Below are positions 42,112 through 51,619 of a DNA stretch of 64,000 nucleotides, one piece after another. Source of the stretch: Paenibacillus phocaeensis (lineage in GTDB: Bacteria > Bacillota > Bacilli > Paenibacillales > Paenibacillaceae); NCBI RefSeq assembly GCF_900021165.1, contig NZ_FCOQ01000038.1, positions 97,997 to 161,996 of the forward strand, given 5' to 3'. The stretch's first letter is position 1. Each line of letters opens with the position of its first letter. The notes under the pieces are model-generated. The model saw only the letters and a list, made by a program, of their open reading frames with translations. It was not told the origin of the DNA and made no database searches. The position numbers and the translations under genes were made by a program.

Positions 42112-44775
42112 TTATTCGTTAAACAATCCCATTTCCTGCGCGGCGATTAAAGCCTGCGTGCGGGAAGACACCTGCAGCTTTCCATACAGCCGGGAGAGGT
42201 AAATCCGCACGGTGCCTTCCGACAAGGCCATCGCTTGGGCGATTTGTTTGTTGGTCGCTCCCTGCCGAAGCTGCTCAAGCAGTTCCACCTCCTGGCGGTT
42301 CAGCGGCTCGGCCAAATCCCTGCCGCTGCCAGCCTGCTGCGAACCGGCATGCCGGTTCGTTACACCGTTGCCGGGTGGAAACAATGCCAGCAGCTTCGCC
42401 AGGTAAACCTCGGATACCGAACCGAACTCGGCTTCCTTGGGCAGAGCGCCTTCCTTCAGGCCGGTGCGGTAGGCCTGCAGCAGCTTCGCCATTTCCGGCC
42501 CTTCATCCAGGAAGCTGCGGATGTAGCCGTTGGGCTCGGCCAGCACCAGCGCCTCGTGAAGGAACCCGAGCGCCGCGGAACGCCGGCCCCGTTTGAATTC
42601 GAGCATCGCCTGCAGCAGCGACAGTTCGACGATGCTGGACAACTGCCCCTCCCGCCGGGCTTGCGGCTTCAGCAGCTCAAGCAGGCGCATCGCCTCCTCC
42701 TCCTTCCGCTGCCGGGCCAGCAAGCGCACCAGGGACAGATAAGGGAACTCCCGGTTGTACATGGGCCGATCCTTTACGGTAACGCCCAGGCGGGCAATGT
42801 CTTTTTTCGCTTCCGCCAGCTTGCCTTCCCGGATATAAATGCGGCACCGCATCGCCCATAACGCCGGAAGCCATTCCTCCGCACGGATCGCTTCGACCTC
42901 CGCCATCGCCTCCTCCACCCGATCGAGCGCGAGCGGGAGCTTCCCCTCCGCCACATCCAGCCGAACGGCCACCAGCCGGTGCGGAATCAGAAGGCCCGGA
43001 ACCCGGGCGCTTGCCGGTGCCTGTCCGATCTCGTCATGGAGACGGCGGCAATCCTCCAGGCGGTTCCATTCGTAATATCCCTCGCAAAGCGATTGCTTCA
43101 CATACAAATGAATCAGCGAACCCTTCCAGCCGTGGGCTTCCAGCACTTCGGTAAAGCGGCGGCCGATCATTTCCGTCTCCTTGGACAGTACTCCTTGCAT
43201 GCCGAACGGGGTACGCCGAACCCAGGCTTCCTGCCAATTGTAATCGAAATTGTAGTACAACGGATCGTCCGGAAGAATATCCTGCAGGATGCCTTCGCTG
43301 AACCTAAACCACTGAGCGAAATCGCCGTTTAGAAACACCAAGTTGGAGCGTACGAACAATAAGCCGCTTTGCAGTTGCCCCCGCCTCACCGGGTCCGCCA
43401 CCTCGCCGCACGCCGCCTCGACTCGCGCCAGCATCCGTTCGGCCTGCGGCAACTCCCCCGACAATACGCGTACAAACGCATGAATCAAGGCTAATTCCAA
43501 GGACAACGGGTAATCTGCGGGGAACCCTTCGAACCAGCCCAGCAGCGTCGCAAATTCGCCCCGCTCCAGCAGAAGGGGTGCCTGTGTTCGCAGGCCGGAT
43601 TCGACCCGTGCGAAGTCGCCTGCAGCCAAAGCATGAAAGATCGCTTCCTCCAGATCTCCCTGCCGAGTGAAATATTCCGCCGCTTTTTGGTGCAGCCGAA
43701 TCCACTCCTCCGGAAGGTCATTACGCAGCCGCTCCTGCAGAAACCGGGCAAACAGATGATGATATCTGAACCACTCCCGGCTTGCATCCAGGGGAACCAG
43801 GAACAAATTTAACTGCTGGAGCTGCTCCAGCCTCTCCGCACTGTCCCCTCTGCCGGTGACGGCATCGCAAACCGTGGCATTCATCCGGGATAATACCGCA
43901 CTGCTCTGCAAAAAACGATAAATCTCCTTCGGAAGCCTGGAGACGACCTCATGAAGCAAATATTCGGTCACATTGGCGGAACTTCCGGCTTGAACCGGCT
44001 CCAGCAGCCACGATTCATCCGGCGTTCCCGAACGCAGCGAGATAGCGATGAGCTGCATCCCCGCAATCCACCCTTCCGCCGCCTCCGCCAGCCGCCGGGT
44101 TCGGGCTTCCGCCGCTAACGGCAACACCGCCGCCGCTGCGTTATCAACCTGGCCGAAATAGGCCAAGGCTTCCTCGCCCGTAAACTGCAAATCGGCTGCG
44201 GAAATGTTGCGGCTCTCCTCCCGGGCTTTCCATTTGATCACGGAGAAGGGAAGCTCCGTGCGGGTAGCGATCACCACATGGACTTGCGGCGGCAAATAAT
44301 CGATGAAATACACAAGTCCGTCATGAATCCCTTCATCCGTGATGAGATGCAGATCATCCATAACCAGAGTCAAATCTTCCGGCAGCTCGAATAGCTCGTT
44401 AAGCAGCGCATCCAAGAACGAGTCCCGCGACAAGCCCGGCATCAAGGCGGCCAGCCGCTGCAAACGCTCCGCCTGCGGCCTGCGGCAACCGAGAGCCAAA
44501 GCATGTGCAACATAACGCCAAAAACGGACGGGATCGTTATCCCTCTCATCAAGCGCAATCCAGGAGCACGCTCTTCCGCTGACGTGAGCCCATTGGACGA
44601 GAAGCGTGGTTTTCCCGAAACCGGCGGGGGCGCTGACGACGGTCACCTTCCCTTGGGTTCCCTCCTGAATCGCCTCGATCAGCCTGTCCCGCGCCACCCA
44701 ATTCTCTTTGGGCAAGGGGCGGGTGATTTTCATTTTCAGAATATACGAATCGGCGGAGCTTTCTATCATCTTCAT
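42112..44775 (-). CDS. MalT-type LuxR family ATP-dependent regulator
   Basis: The 887-residue STAND-type regulator has an N-terminal NTPase domain with Walker A (SAPAGFGKTTLLVQW) and Walker B (LVMDDLHLI). A long TPR-like helical region (about 390-780) follows, then a C-terminal LuxR helix-turn-helix (NRQEVELLEQLRQGATNKQIAQAMALSEGTVRIYLSRLYGKL). MalT-type proteins oligomerise on ATP and an inducer to activate promoters. It is divergent from the RCC1-SLH surface protein, the obvious candidate target. ATG 44775 has AGAGG eight bases upstream and is preferred over 44799. Confidence 0.88.
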   Translation of the reverse strand: MKMIESSADSYILKMKITRPLPKENWVARDRLIEAIQEGTQGKVTVVSAPAGFGKTTLLVQWAHVSGRACSWIALDERDNDPVRFWRYVAHALALGCRRPQAERLQRLAALMPGLSRDSFLDALLNELFELPEDLTLVMDDLHLITDEGIHDGLVYFIDYLPPQVHVVIATRTELPFSVIKWKAREESRNISAADLQFTGEEALAYFGQVDNAAAAVLPLAAEARTRRLAEAAEGWIAGMQLIAISLRSGTPDESWLLEPVQAGSSANVTEYLLHEVVSRLPKEIYRFLQSSAVLSRMNATVCDAVTGRGDSAERLEQLQQLNLFLVPLDASREWFRYHHLFARFLQERLRNDLPEEWIRLHQKAAEYFTRQGDLEEAIFHALAAGDFARVESGLRTQAPLLLERGEFATLLGWFEGFPADYPLSLELALIHAFVRVLSGELPQAERMLARVEAACGEVADPVRRGQLQSGLLFVRSNLVFLNGDFAQWFRFSEGILQDILPDDPLYYNFDYNWQEAWVRRTPFGMQGVLSKETEMIGRRFTEVLEAHGWKGSLIHLYVKQSLCEGYYEWNRLEDCRRLHDEIGQAPASARVPGLLIPHRLVAVRLDVAEGKLPLALDRVEEAMAEVEAIRAEEWLPALWAMRCRIYIREGKLAEAKKDIARLGVTVKDRPMYNREFPYLSLVRLLARQRKEEEAMRLLELLKPQARREGQLSSIVELSLLQAMLEFKRGRRSAALGFLHEALVLAEPNGYIRSFLDEGPEMAKLLQAYRTGLKEGALPKEAEFGSVSEVYLAKLLALFPPGNGVTNRHAGSQQAGSGRDLAEPLNRQEVELLEQLRQGATNKQIAQAMALSEGTVRIYLSRLYGKLQVSSRTQALIAAQEMGLFNE

Positions 44776-44955
44776 CCGATAATCCTCTCGCATTAGCAAA
44801 CTATTTAAATTCCATTATATAAAATTCGTCGAAAAAGTGCTTGGAAAGTTAACGTTTGTCAATCGTATTCCGCCTGGTCCTTTGATAGGATGTCGTTGTT
44901 ATTCAAGCACGCGGGAAGCTCAGCGGCAGTCCGGTGTATCGAAGGGGGATAAACG

Positions 44956-47900
44956 ATGAGAAGTTTCGGCAAAGCCGTACTTTGCCTGATGATGGCGATC
45001 CAATTGGCATCGCCCATCATGCAAGCTAAGCCAGCATATGCGGATAGCGGTCCCGATCCCGCAGTTGCACCCAAGCTTGTCTCCGGTTATTACCACACCG
45101 TTTCGCTCACCAGCAGCGGAGAAGTTTGGTCCTGGGGAAGGGGCGACCACGGTCAGTTAGGCAACGAATCGACGGCTTACAGGTATTACCCCGTGAAGGG
45201 CAAGAACCTAAGTGATGTGGTTGATATCGACGCCGGGGTCCGAGGCTCCATCGCCATCAAGCAAGACGGGACCGTCTGGACTTGGGGAAGCAACAGCAAC
45301 GGTCAACTGGGAAATGGATCTACCAGCAATTCCTCAACGCCCGGACAAGTTCCCGGCTTGACCGGCGTCACGGCCGTGTCCGGCAGACTAAGCTACCATA
45401 GTATGGCGTTGCGTCAAGATGGAACCGTCTGGACTTGGGGAAAAAACGATGACGGCGAATTGGGCGACGGAACGACGATGCAGCAAACTCTTCCCGTGCA
45501 GGTTGTCGGGCTGGAGGAGGTTAAGGCAATTGCGGCAGGCGGCTATTTCAGCCTGGCGCTCAAAAACGACGGAACCGTCTGGGCCTGGGGCTACAACGGA
45601 ACCGGGGAACTCGGGGACGGCACCCATACGCGGCGAACAACGCCCGTTCAAGTCGCCGGATTGAGCGAGGTGACGGCCATCGCAGTCGGCGGTTCCCAGG
45701 CTTTTGCCATCCGGGAAGACGGCACCGTCTGGGCCTGGGGCGATAATCGATACGGCGCTTTGGGTGACGGAACGCGAACAAGCCGGAACACGCCGGTGCA
45801 AGTTGCCATTCCGGCGAAGGTTGTGGCGATCGCCGGAGGCGGCTACCACAGCCTTGCCCTCGATGATAACGGAGAGGTGTGGAGCTGGGGGTACAACAGC
45901 CAAGGGCAGTTAGGCCTGGAGGGCATCTCCTCCACCAACACGCCGCTGAAAGTAGACGGCCTCCATGACGTTATGCAAATCACGGCAGGTGGATATAGCA
46001 GCCACGTCATGAAGAAGGACGGGACGGTCTGGGGCTGGGGCTACAACGGCTACGGCGAGCTGGGGGACGGTACGAGGCAAAGTAAAACCGTTCCCGTAAT
46101 CACAAAGGCGGTTCTGGACACGACCCCTCCGCAGATCACGGACGGCAAGCTGAGCATCAACGGTATCACCGCCACGGAAGCAACGGTCCGTTGGACCAAG
46201 GCAAGCGATAACTTGCTGGCTTCGGAAGCGTTGACGTACCTGCTCTATGTGTCCGAGGTGGGGGATCTGGGTACGGTTTCCCGGATTGAGAAGAACGGGA
46301 TACCGTACGGGGGCTTCGAACCGGACAAGAGTACCCAGCTCGTCACGGGATTAACCGAAGGAACGACCTACTATTTTAACGTGATCGTTCAAGACGGGGC
46401 AGGCAATAAAAGCGCGTATGCCATGCAGTCCGCCACTACCAAATGGCCGGCGATTTATACTTTGACGTATGACGGCAACGGCCAAACCGACGGGCAAGCG
46501 CCGGTGGACCCGGCGCTCTATGCGCCCGGAGATACGGCCCTTGTCCTGGACGGGACGGGCTTAAGCCGCGAAGGGAATGTCTTCGCCGGCTGGAATACGG
46601 CACCGGACGGCAGCGGGACGGATTATCCGGCGGGCAGCTTCCTGACCTTTGATGCGGAGAATCGGGTACTGTACGCCAAGTGGATGAGCATCGACGAGCC
46701 CACTGCACCGGATACCACATTAAGCAGCCTCTCCGTCTATTCCGAGTCTGGAGCGCCGGTTGCCTTAACCCCCGCTTTCTCCAGGGACAAATTCGGCTAT
46801 TCGGCCGTCGTTCCCCATGCTGCGGCGGCGGTGACTGTAACCGCGGAAGTCTACCAAAGCGGGGCAACGGTAACGGCCAGCGTATACGACGATGCAGGCG
46901 CAAGCCCCCGTTTGACGTTTGGCCCGGTCCCGCTCGTTCCAGGCGAAGCGGGGCCCGCTCTCCCGCTGCAGACGGGCAGCAACCGGATCGAGCTCGAAGT
47001 TATTGCGGAGAACGGGGCCCCGCACAAGTACACGGTGATGATTCAGCGTAAAACCGCGGAAGATCCCAATCCCCCTGCAGAACCTCCTGTGACACCGGAA
47101 CCGCTGGATCGTGAAGCTAGTTCGACTGCCGGAGGATCCGCTCCGCCCCCTAGTCCAAACCGTCCGGCAACAACCGCGGTCAAGGTGGAGCTTGGCGGAC
47201 AGGCCCTCGAGCAAGCGGGAACCGCGCTGGTTCGGGAAATGGACGGACGGCGACGGATCGAAGTGAAGCTGGATACGAAACAATTGACGGGGTTGTTAGG
47301 TGCGACGGCAGAGCCGCCTGTCCTCGCAATTACCCTGCAACAAGAGGCGGACGATGTCTCCGTTGAGTTGCCGGGAAGCACTATTCAGGCGTTGGAGGAT
47401 CTTGGGGGATGGGTTGAGATCCGTTCGACTGCCGGAAGTATCAAACTGCCGGCGAAGGAAATCGGTTGGCGGCAAGCAGCCGCGATGAACGGACAAGAGC
47501 CGCCTGCCAACGTTGCCGAAGGACGGCTGACGATGATCGTGGAGATTGCCAGAAACACGGCTGAAGCCCTTCGGAAGGCAGAGGCGGCGGCGCTCGAACA
47601 ACGGTTCGAGCTGGTCCAGCCCCCCGTCGATTTCCGGATTACCGCAAGTTACGATGCCGGCAAGATCCAACTGCTGGACGGGTTCAAGTCGTACGTGGAG
47701 CGGAATATCCCTTTGGATCAGGGAATCGCACCGTCCGACATTACGGGAGCGGTGGCCATCCTGGATGACGGTTCTTTCGTGCCGGTTGCGATGCGGATTG
47801 GGGAGGCCGAGGGGAAATTCGTCGCCGTCCTCCGCAGCATGGCCGGAGGAAACTTGGTGTTAATCCGCAAGCCGTCGGCCTTTGCCGACATTCCTGCCGA

Positions 47901-48486
47901 TCATTTCGCCGCACAAGCTGTCGAAGATTTAGCCGGACGGCTGATGCTCGGCGGATTTGCCGGCGACACCGCGCCCCCGGCCGGGGAGGCGGACAACGCG
48001 AGCGAGTTCCGTCCGAATGACCGCGTGACCCGGGCTCAATTGGCCGTGCTGCTGGTTCGCGCTTTAGGTCTTGGCGGAGGGGCCTCGAAGCCGGAGGCGG
48101 CCTTTGCCGACACGGTCCCTGGGGAATGGTACGCCGACGCGGCAGCCACAGCCAAGCAATTCGGCATCCTGCAAGGTTATGCGGACGGGACTTTCCGGCC
48201 GAACGAGGTCGTCTCGCGCCAAGAAGCCCTTGCGATGCTCACCCGTACGTTGACGTTGCTGCACATCGAAGGCGATTTGAATGCTGCGGAATCCGGCGAG
48301 GTTTTGGCGAAATTTAAGGATCAGGACCAATTGGCCGAATGGGCCAAACCCGCCGCGTTAGCCTTGCTGAAGCTCGGCATTCTGCAAGGCTCGGCGTCAG
48401 GCCTTCAGCCGCGGAACTCCCTCACTCGAGGAGAGAGCGCTGTATTGGTACAACGTTTGCTGCAAGAAGCAGGCTTTATCGACTAA
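44956..48486 (+). CDS. secreted RCC1-repeat protein with SLH domains
   Basis: The 1176-residue protein starts with a signal peptide ending near KPAYA. Seven RCC1-type repeats follow (about 35-390), each with GxVWxWGxNxxGQLGDG, forming a predicted beta-propeller. Next come an Fn3-like domain (about 395-495), an InlB/Listeria-Bacteroides-type repeat (TLTYDGNG to VLYAKW) and a cadherin-like beta-sandwich domain. A Pro-rich linker precedes a mixed beta region, and three SLH domains end the protein (about 970-1170). Its ligand is unknown; propellers of this sort often bind proteins or glycans at the surface. The start has GAAGGGGG upstream. Confidence 0.9.
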   Translation: MRSFGKAVLCLMMAIQLASPIMQAKPAYADSGPDPAVAPKLVSGYYHTVSLTSSGEVWSWGRGDHGQLGNESTAYRYYPVKGKNLSDVVDIDAGVRGSIAIKQDGTVWTWGSNSNGQLGNGSTSNSSTPGQVPGLTGVTAVSGRLSYHSMALRQDGTVWTWGKNDDGELGDGTTMQQTLPVQVVGLEEVKAIAAGGYFSLALKNDGTVWAWGYNGTGELGDGTHTRRTTPVQVAGLSEVTAIAVGGSQAFAIREDGTVWAWGDNRYGALGDGTRTSRNTPVQVAIPAKVVAIAGGGYHSLALDDNGEVWSWGYNSQGQLGLEGISSTNTPLKVDGLHDVMQITAGGYSSHVMKKDGTVWGWGYNGYGELGDGTRQSKTVPVITKAVLDTTPPQITDGKLSINGITATEATVRWTKASDNLLASEALTYLLYVSEVGDLGTVSRIEKNGIPYGGFEPDKSTQLVTGLTEGTTYYFNVIVQDGAGNKSAYAMQSATTKWPAIYTLTYDGNGQTDGQAPVDPALYAPGDTALVLDGTGLSREGNVFAGWNTAPDGSGTDYPAGSFLTFDAENRVLYAKWMSIDEPTAPDTTLSSLSVYSESGAPVALTPAFSRDKFGYSAVVPHAAAAVTVTAEVYQSGATVTASVYDDAGASPRLTFGPVPLVPGEAGPALPLQTGSNRIELEVIAENGAPHKYTVMIQRKTAEDPNPPAEPPVTPEPLDREASSTAGGSAPPPSPNRPATTAVKVELGGQALEQAGTALVREMDGRRRIEVKLDTKQLTGLLGATAEPPVLAITLQQEADDVSVELPGSTIQALEDLGGWVEIRSTAGSIKLPAKEIGWRQAAAMNGQEPPANVAEGRLTMIVEIARNTAEALRKAEAAALEQRFELVQPPVDFRITASYDAGKIQLLDGFKSYVERNIPLDQGIAPSDITGAVAILDDGSFVPVAMRIGEAEGKFVAVLRSMAGGNLVLIRKPSAFADIPADHFAAQAVEDLAGRLMLGGFAGDTAPPAGEADNASEFRPNDRVTRAQLAVLLVRALGLGGGASKPEAAFADTVPGEWYADAAATAKQFGILQGYADGTFRPNEVVSRQEALAMLTRTLTLLHIEGDLNAAESGEVLAKFKDQDQLAEWAKPAALALLKLGILQGSASGLQPRNSLTRGESAVLVQRLLQEAGFID

Positions 48487-48489
48487 AAG

Positions 48490-48529
48490 AAAGAAACCGC
48501 CAGAAGAAGAAGTTTCTGGCGGTTTCTTT
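48490..48529 (+). terminator. terminator of the RCC1-SLH gene
   Basis: AAAGAAACCGCCAGAA pairs with TTCTGGCGGTTTCTTT around a short loop, a strong hairpin with T-rich right arm. Confidence 0.85.
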
Positions 48530-48825
48530 GGCAAACCTCTGCCTCCTTGGCGGAAATAGCGGTACAAAATGGCGTTATTTCGGAAATCATCCCCTCTATC
48601 GCGAAGATAGCGGTAATTTATGGTCTTATTTGTCCGCTGCTCCCACAAAACCCGGCTTTTTACGCCCTTCCGACGAAAATAACGCCCAAAAGTTCCTCTA
48701 TTTCGGCCGAGTCCCCTTCGTTCTTGAAAATAGCGCCCTATTTGGGCGTTATTTCCCGCATCTCCGCCTCCGCGAACGGAACCGCGCTCTCGCAGGGAAA
48801 ACGGGGTGTCGTGTATTGGATATAC
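48530..48825. repeat. four imperfect palindromes in a convergent gap
   Basis: Variants of GAAAATAGCGnnnnAAA followed by GGCGTTATTTC start near 48553, 48603, 48674 and 48726. Each can fold as AATAgCGcc/GGCGTTATT. There is no coding region. The layout (four short palindromes about 50-70 bases apart between convergent genes) mirrors the ald-ddl gap with a different sequence. Confidence 0.65.
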
Positions 48826-50553
48826 CTAAAATTTGAATTGCCCCACCATCCGATTCAAATCGTCGGCAATCCCCTTCATCTCAACCGCCGAGGCAGACAC
48901 CTGCTCCATGCTGGCCAGCTGCTGCTCGGTCGAAGCGGAGATTTCCTCGGTCGAAGCCGTGGATTCCTGGGCGATCGAGGAGATGTTTTCGATGGCGCCG
49001 ATCACCTCATTTTTGTCCTGGTTGATTTGGGTGATGCCGTGAATCAGCTCCTGCATTCCCGAGATCATGTGGTGAATCGTCTGATCGATTAAGCGAAACG
49101 CTTGGCCGGTCTCCCGTGACACCTCACTCGTTCGAGTGATTACCTCGGCTCCTTGCTGCATGTACTCCCGGGTCTTCGCCACGGCGACAGCCACTTCCCG
49201 CGCCATATCCTCAATGCCCTGAACCGAGCCTGTCGTTTGCTCCGACAGTTTGCGGATCTGCTCCGCCACCACCGCGAAGCCCCTTCCTTGTTCGCCGGCT
49301 CTCGCACTTTCAATCATAGCGTTCAGGGCCAGCAGATGGGTTTGCTCGGCGATAGCTTTAATGACTGTTGTGACCTGAGTAATGGCTTCCGATTTGTCGC
49401 TGAGATCATTAACTTGCTGCTCGATATGGATGCTCACTTCCGCGTTCTCGCGGATCGCCTTCTGCAGCTCTTTCATACTGCTCATCGTTGTACGGTTCGC
49501 TTCCTGCGATTCTTCGATGCTGGCTTTCATCTGATCCGCCCGCGCGGTTAGCGTAAGGATCTCCTTCGCCAAGCTCTGGAGCCGTTCCAGCCCTTCCTGT
49601 GCATTTCCCGCAAGGTCTCCCGACCCCGCCGCCAATGCATCCGTTGCTGTCGAAATTTCCTTGGCCGCCTGCGAGCTCTCCCCGATCATGAGCGACAGCT
49701 GCTGCGAACCGGAGGTGACCTGACCGGCGCGAAGCTGGATGTTCTCCATCATCCCGCCCAGCTTGCTGCGCATCTGGGCGAGATCCTCCGCCATCTTGCC
49801 GATTTCATCCTGGCTGTTATGGCTGAATTCCCCCGTGAAATCCCCGCCAGCATAGCTCTTGATGCGTTTGGACATCATCGTAATCGGACGGATGATCCGG
49901 TGTCCCATAAGCAAGCCCAAAGCAACCGCAAGCAGCAGAATGACGAGCGAAATGACGATTGTCTCGATCAGAGCCTCCCCGATCTGATCGTGCATGCTCT
50001 CCAGCGAGATCCCGACATTCAATGCGCCGGACAGCTCCTGGCTGTAAGCAAAATCCGTCGAGACGTTATAGACTCGCTCACCACCTGCCGTTTCCAGGAT
50101 GCTGCCTTGGGTTTCCTGATTGGCAATGACGGTGCTCAAATCCAGGTTCGTCGCTGCGACTGAAGCAGAAGCGGTAGCGTCGGTGGCCTCCTTTTGGCTG
50201 TCCTCGCCGAGTTGGCTATCGTCGGCCACAATCAAATTGCCTTGCGCATCGGAGAGGGAGATGTAAACGATATTGCCTTCCCCTTCCTCTTTAATCGTCT
50301 GGAACGCCTTCTGCAGTTGGCTGATGTCCATCAGCTCGCTGCTCACGATCTCGCGTTTGATATTCGTCACCAGGGTAGTCCCGTCGCTCTTCATCTGGCT
50401 GGTCATCGATCGCTGCACTTCGTAATAGGAGATCAGCGTAAACGAAACGGCGCATAACGAGATCAACAACACGATCAATCCCACCAGCTTGCCGGTAAGC
50501 GAACGGAATCTGCGTCTCTTAATCCTTCGGAAGGGATTGCCTAGCCTGGGCAT
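48826..50553 (-). CDS. methyl-accepting chemotaxis protein
   Basis: The 575-residue receptor has a transmembrane helix at about 25-45, an extracellular sensor region, a second helix (about 195-220), a HAMP domain (LMGHRIIRPITMMSKRIKSYAGGDF) and the coiled-coil signalling domain. The conserved tip is IESARAGEQGRGFAVVAEQIRKLSEQT. It reports ligands to CheW/CheA. The sensor domain type is not recognised. ATG 50553 has AAGGTGG seven bases upstream; the frame from 50583 is not needed. Confidence 0.93.
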   Translation of the reverse strand: MPRLGNPFRRIKRRRFRSLTGKLVGLIVLLISLCAVSFTLISYYEVQRSMTSQMKSDGTTLVTNIKREIVSSELMDISQLQKAFQTIKEEGEGNIVYISLSDAQGNLIVADDSQLGEDSQKEATDATASASVAATNLDLSTVIANQETQGSILETAGGERVYNVSTDFAYSQELSGALNVGISLESMHDQIGEALIETIVISLVILLLAVALGLLMGHRIIRPITMMSKRIKSYAGGDFTGEFSHNSQDEIGKMAEDLAQMRSKLGGMMENIQLRAGQVTSGSQQLSLMIGESSQAAKEISTATDALAAGSGDLAGNAQEGLERLQSLAKEILTLTARADQMKASIEESQEANRTTMSSMKELQKAIRENAEVSIHIEQQVNDLSDKSEAITQVTTVIKAIAEQTHLLALNAMIESARAGEQGRGFAVVAEQIRKLSEQTTGSVQGIEDMAREVAVAVAKTREYMQQGAEVITRTSEVSRETGQAFRLIDQTIHHMISGMQELIHGITQINQDKNEVIGAIENISSIAQESTASTEEISASTEQQLASMEQVSASAVEMKGIADDLNRMVGQFKF

Positions 50554-50883
50554 AAGTATTCCACCTTTTGAATGAATTTTCACCTATTGAAGCACTGCGG
50601 CAGCACATGTTCATTGTCAATAAATACAAATGAAGCTGCCTTCCTATTTTATCTAAAATCAAAAATATCACAGTGACTATTTTAATAGTTTACATAAGGT
50701 GGAAGAGAGTCCCTTCGTCCTAATGACATTAAGTACAACCCCCAAAACGCCGGACACGGGTTATCCAAGTCACAATTCCTTCACCAATCCGCCCCAATCT
50801 CTGGGGGAAGTGGAATCTGCCGCATATTTGTCCCGGTTCCGCAAACAATAACCAGTGAATACCAGATGAAAGGAGCAGATGGC
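50554..50883. other. divergent intergenic region
   Basis: About 330 bases between the chemoreceptor and the coat genes. On the minus strand TAAAATAGTCACTGTGAT resembles the -10 region of yojF. The coat gene side has no clear sigma-K or sigma-G promoter to my eye, though CATA-like sequences occur near 50820. Confidence 0.4.
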
Positions 50884-51069
50884 ATGGCCCAAATCAACCA
50901 ACAGGAGTTGCAAAGCCTGCGGCACCTGATCGGCGCCCACGAAACCGCACATCAGAAAATGCTCGCCTACGCGCAACAGTCCGTCGACCCGCAAGTCAAA
51001 GCCTATTTCCAAAAATCGGCCCAGGACGCGCAGAACACCAAGCAACAGCTGATGTCATTTTTAAATTAG
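50884..51069 (+). CDS. small spore coat-like protein
   Basis: The 61-residue helical protein (QQELQSLRHLIGAHETAHQKMLAYAQQSVDPQVKAYFQKSAQDAQNTKQQLMSFL) resembles the short Paenibacillus spore coat proteins found in pairs. ATG 50884 is chosen for the AAAGGAG upstream. It precedes a CotF-like gene by 16 bases. Confidence 0.75.
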   Translation: MAQINQQELQSLRHLIGAHETAHQKMLAYAQQSVDPQVKAYFQKSAQDAQNTKQQLMSFLN

Positions 51070-51085
51070 GGAGGTTCTCTACACG

Positions 51086-51334
51086 ATGATGCAGGATAAA
51101 GAAATGGTGAACGACGCGTTGTCCATGGTCAAAAGCAGCCTGAACACGTACAGCAGCGTCATTTCGGAATGCGCCAATCTCCAATTGAGATCAACCGTTC
51201 AGCAAATCCGGGATAACTGCGAGAAATCCCAATACGAGTTGTTCAGGCTGGCCGAGTCCAAAGGCTTCTACCAGCCTGCGATGATGGCACAAGACCAGGA
51301 AGTGCAACAAGTGAAGTCGCAGCTCGGCAGCTGA
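51086..51334 (+). CDS. CotF family spore coat protein
   Basis: The 82-residue protein (KEMVNDALSMVKSSLNTYSSVISECANLQLRSTVQQIRDNCEKSQYELFRLAESKGFYQPA) matches the C-terminal CotF-type coat domain. GGGAGG precedes the start. It is expressed with the previous gene, most likely in the mother cell during sporulation. Confidence 0.82.
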   Translation: MMQDKEMVNDALSMVKSSLNTYSSVISECANLQLRSTVQQIRDNCEKSQYELFRLAESKGFYQPAMMAQDQEVQQVKSQLGS

Positions 51335-51357
51335 GGATCTCACCGGCGATTGCACGC

Positions 51358-51404
51358 GAAAAAGCTTCCTCGCAATCTTAACGGATGCGGGAAGCTTTTT
51401 GCTT
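51358..51404 (+). terminator. terminator of the coat gene pair
   Basis: AAAAAGCTTCC pairs with GGGAAGCTTTTT and is followed by GCTTTTTTGC. The T run is good. Confidence 0.8.
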
Positions 51405-51562
51405 TTTTGCTCTTTTGGGGCACGCCACAGATATATGCGAAAAATCGAATACAATGCTGCCAATTCTTGGTTCAGCTCGGGACCGCCTCGCGCTGCCTCT
51501 GCTGCAGAAGAGTGTCTGAGCGGCTCGGCGCCCGTTTCTGGCATCCCCGGTTCCCCCTAAGG

Positions 51563-51568
51563 TATAAT
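51563..51568 (+). promoter_or_regulatory. possible -10 box of the alarmone synthetase gene
   Basis: TATAAT lies 51 bases before the start codon. No good -35 hexamer is found at the proper distance. Confidence 0.35.
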
Positions 51569-51619
51569 AGAGTAGGCAACTCTATTCACATCTAAAGATA
51601 AAGGACGGAACCCATCCCT

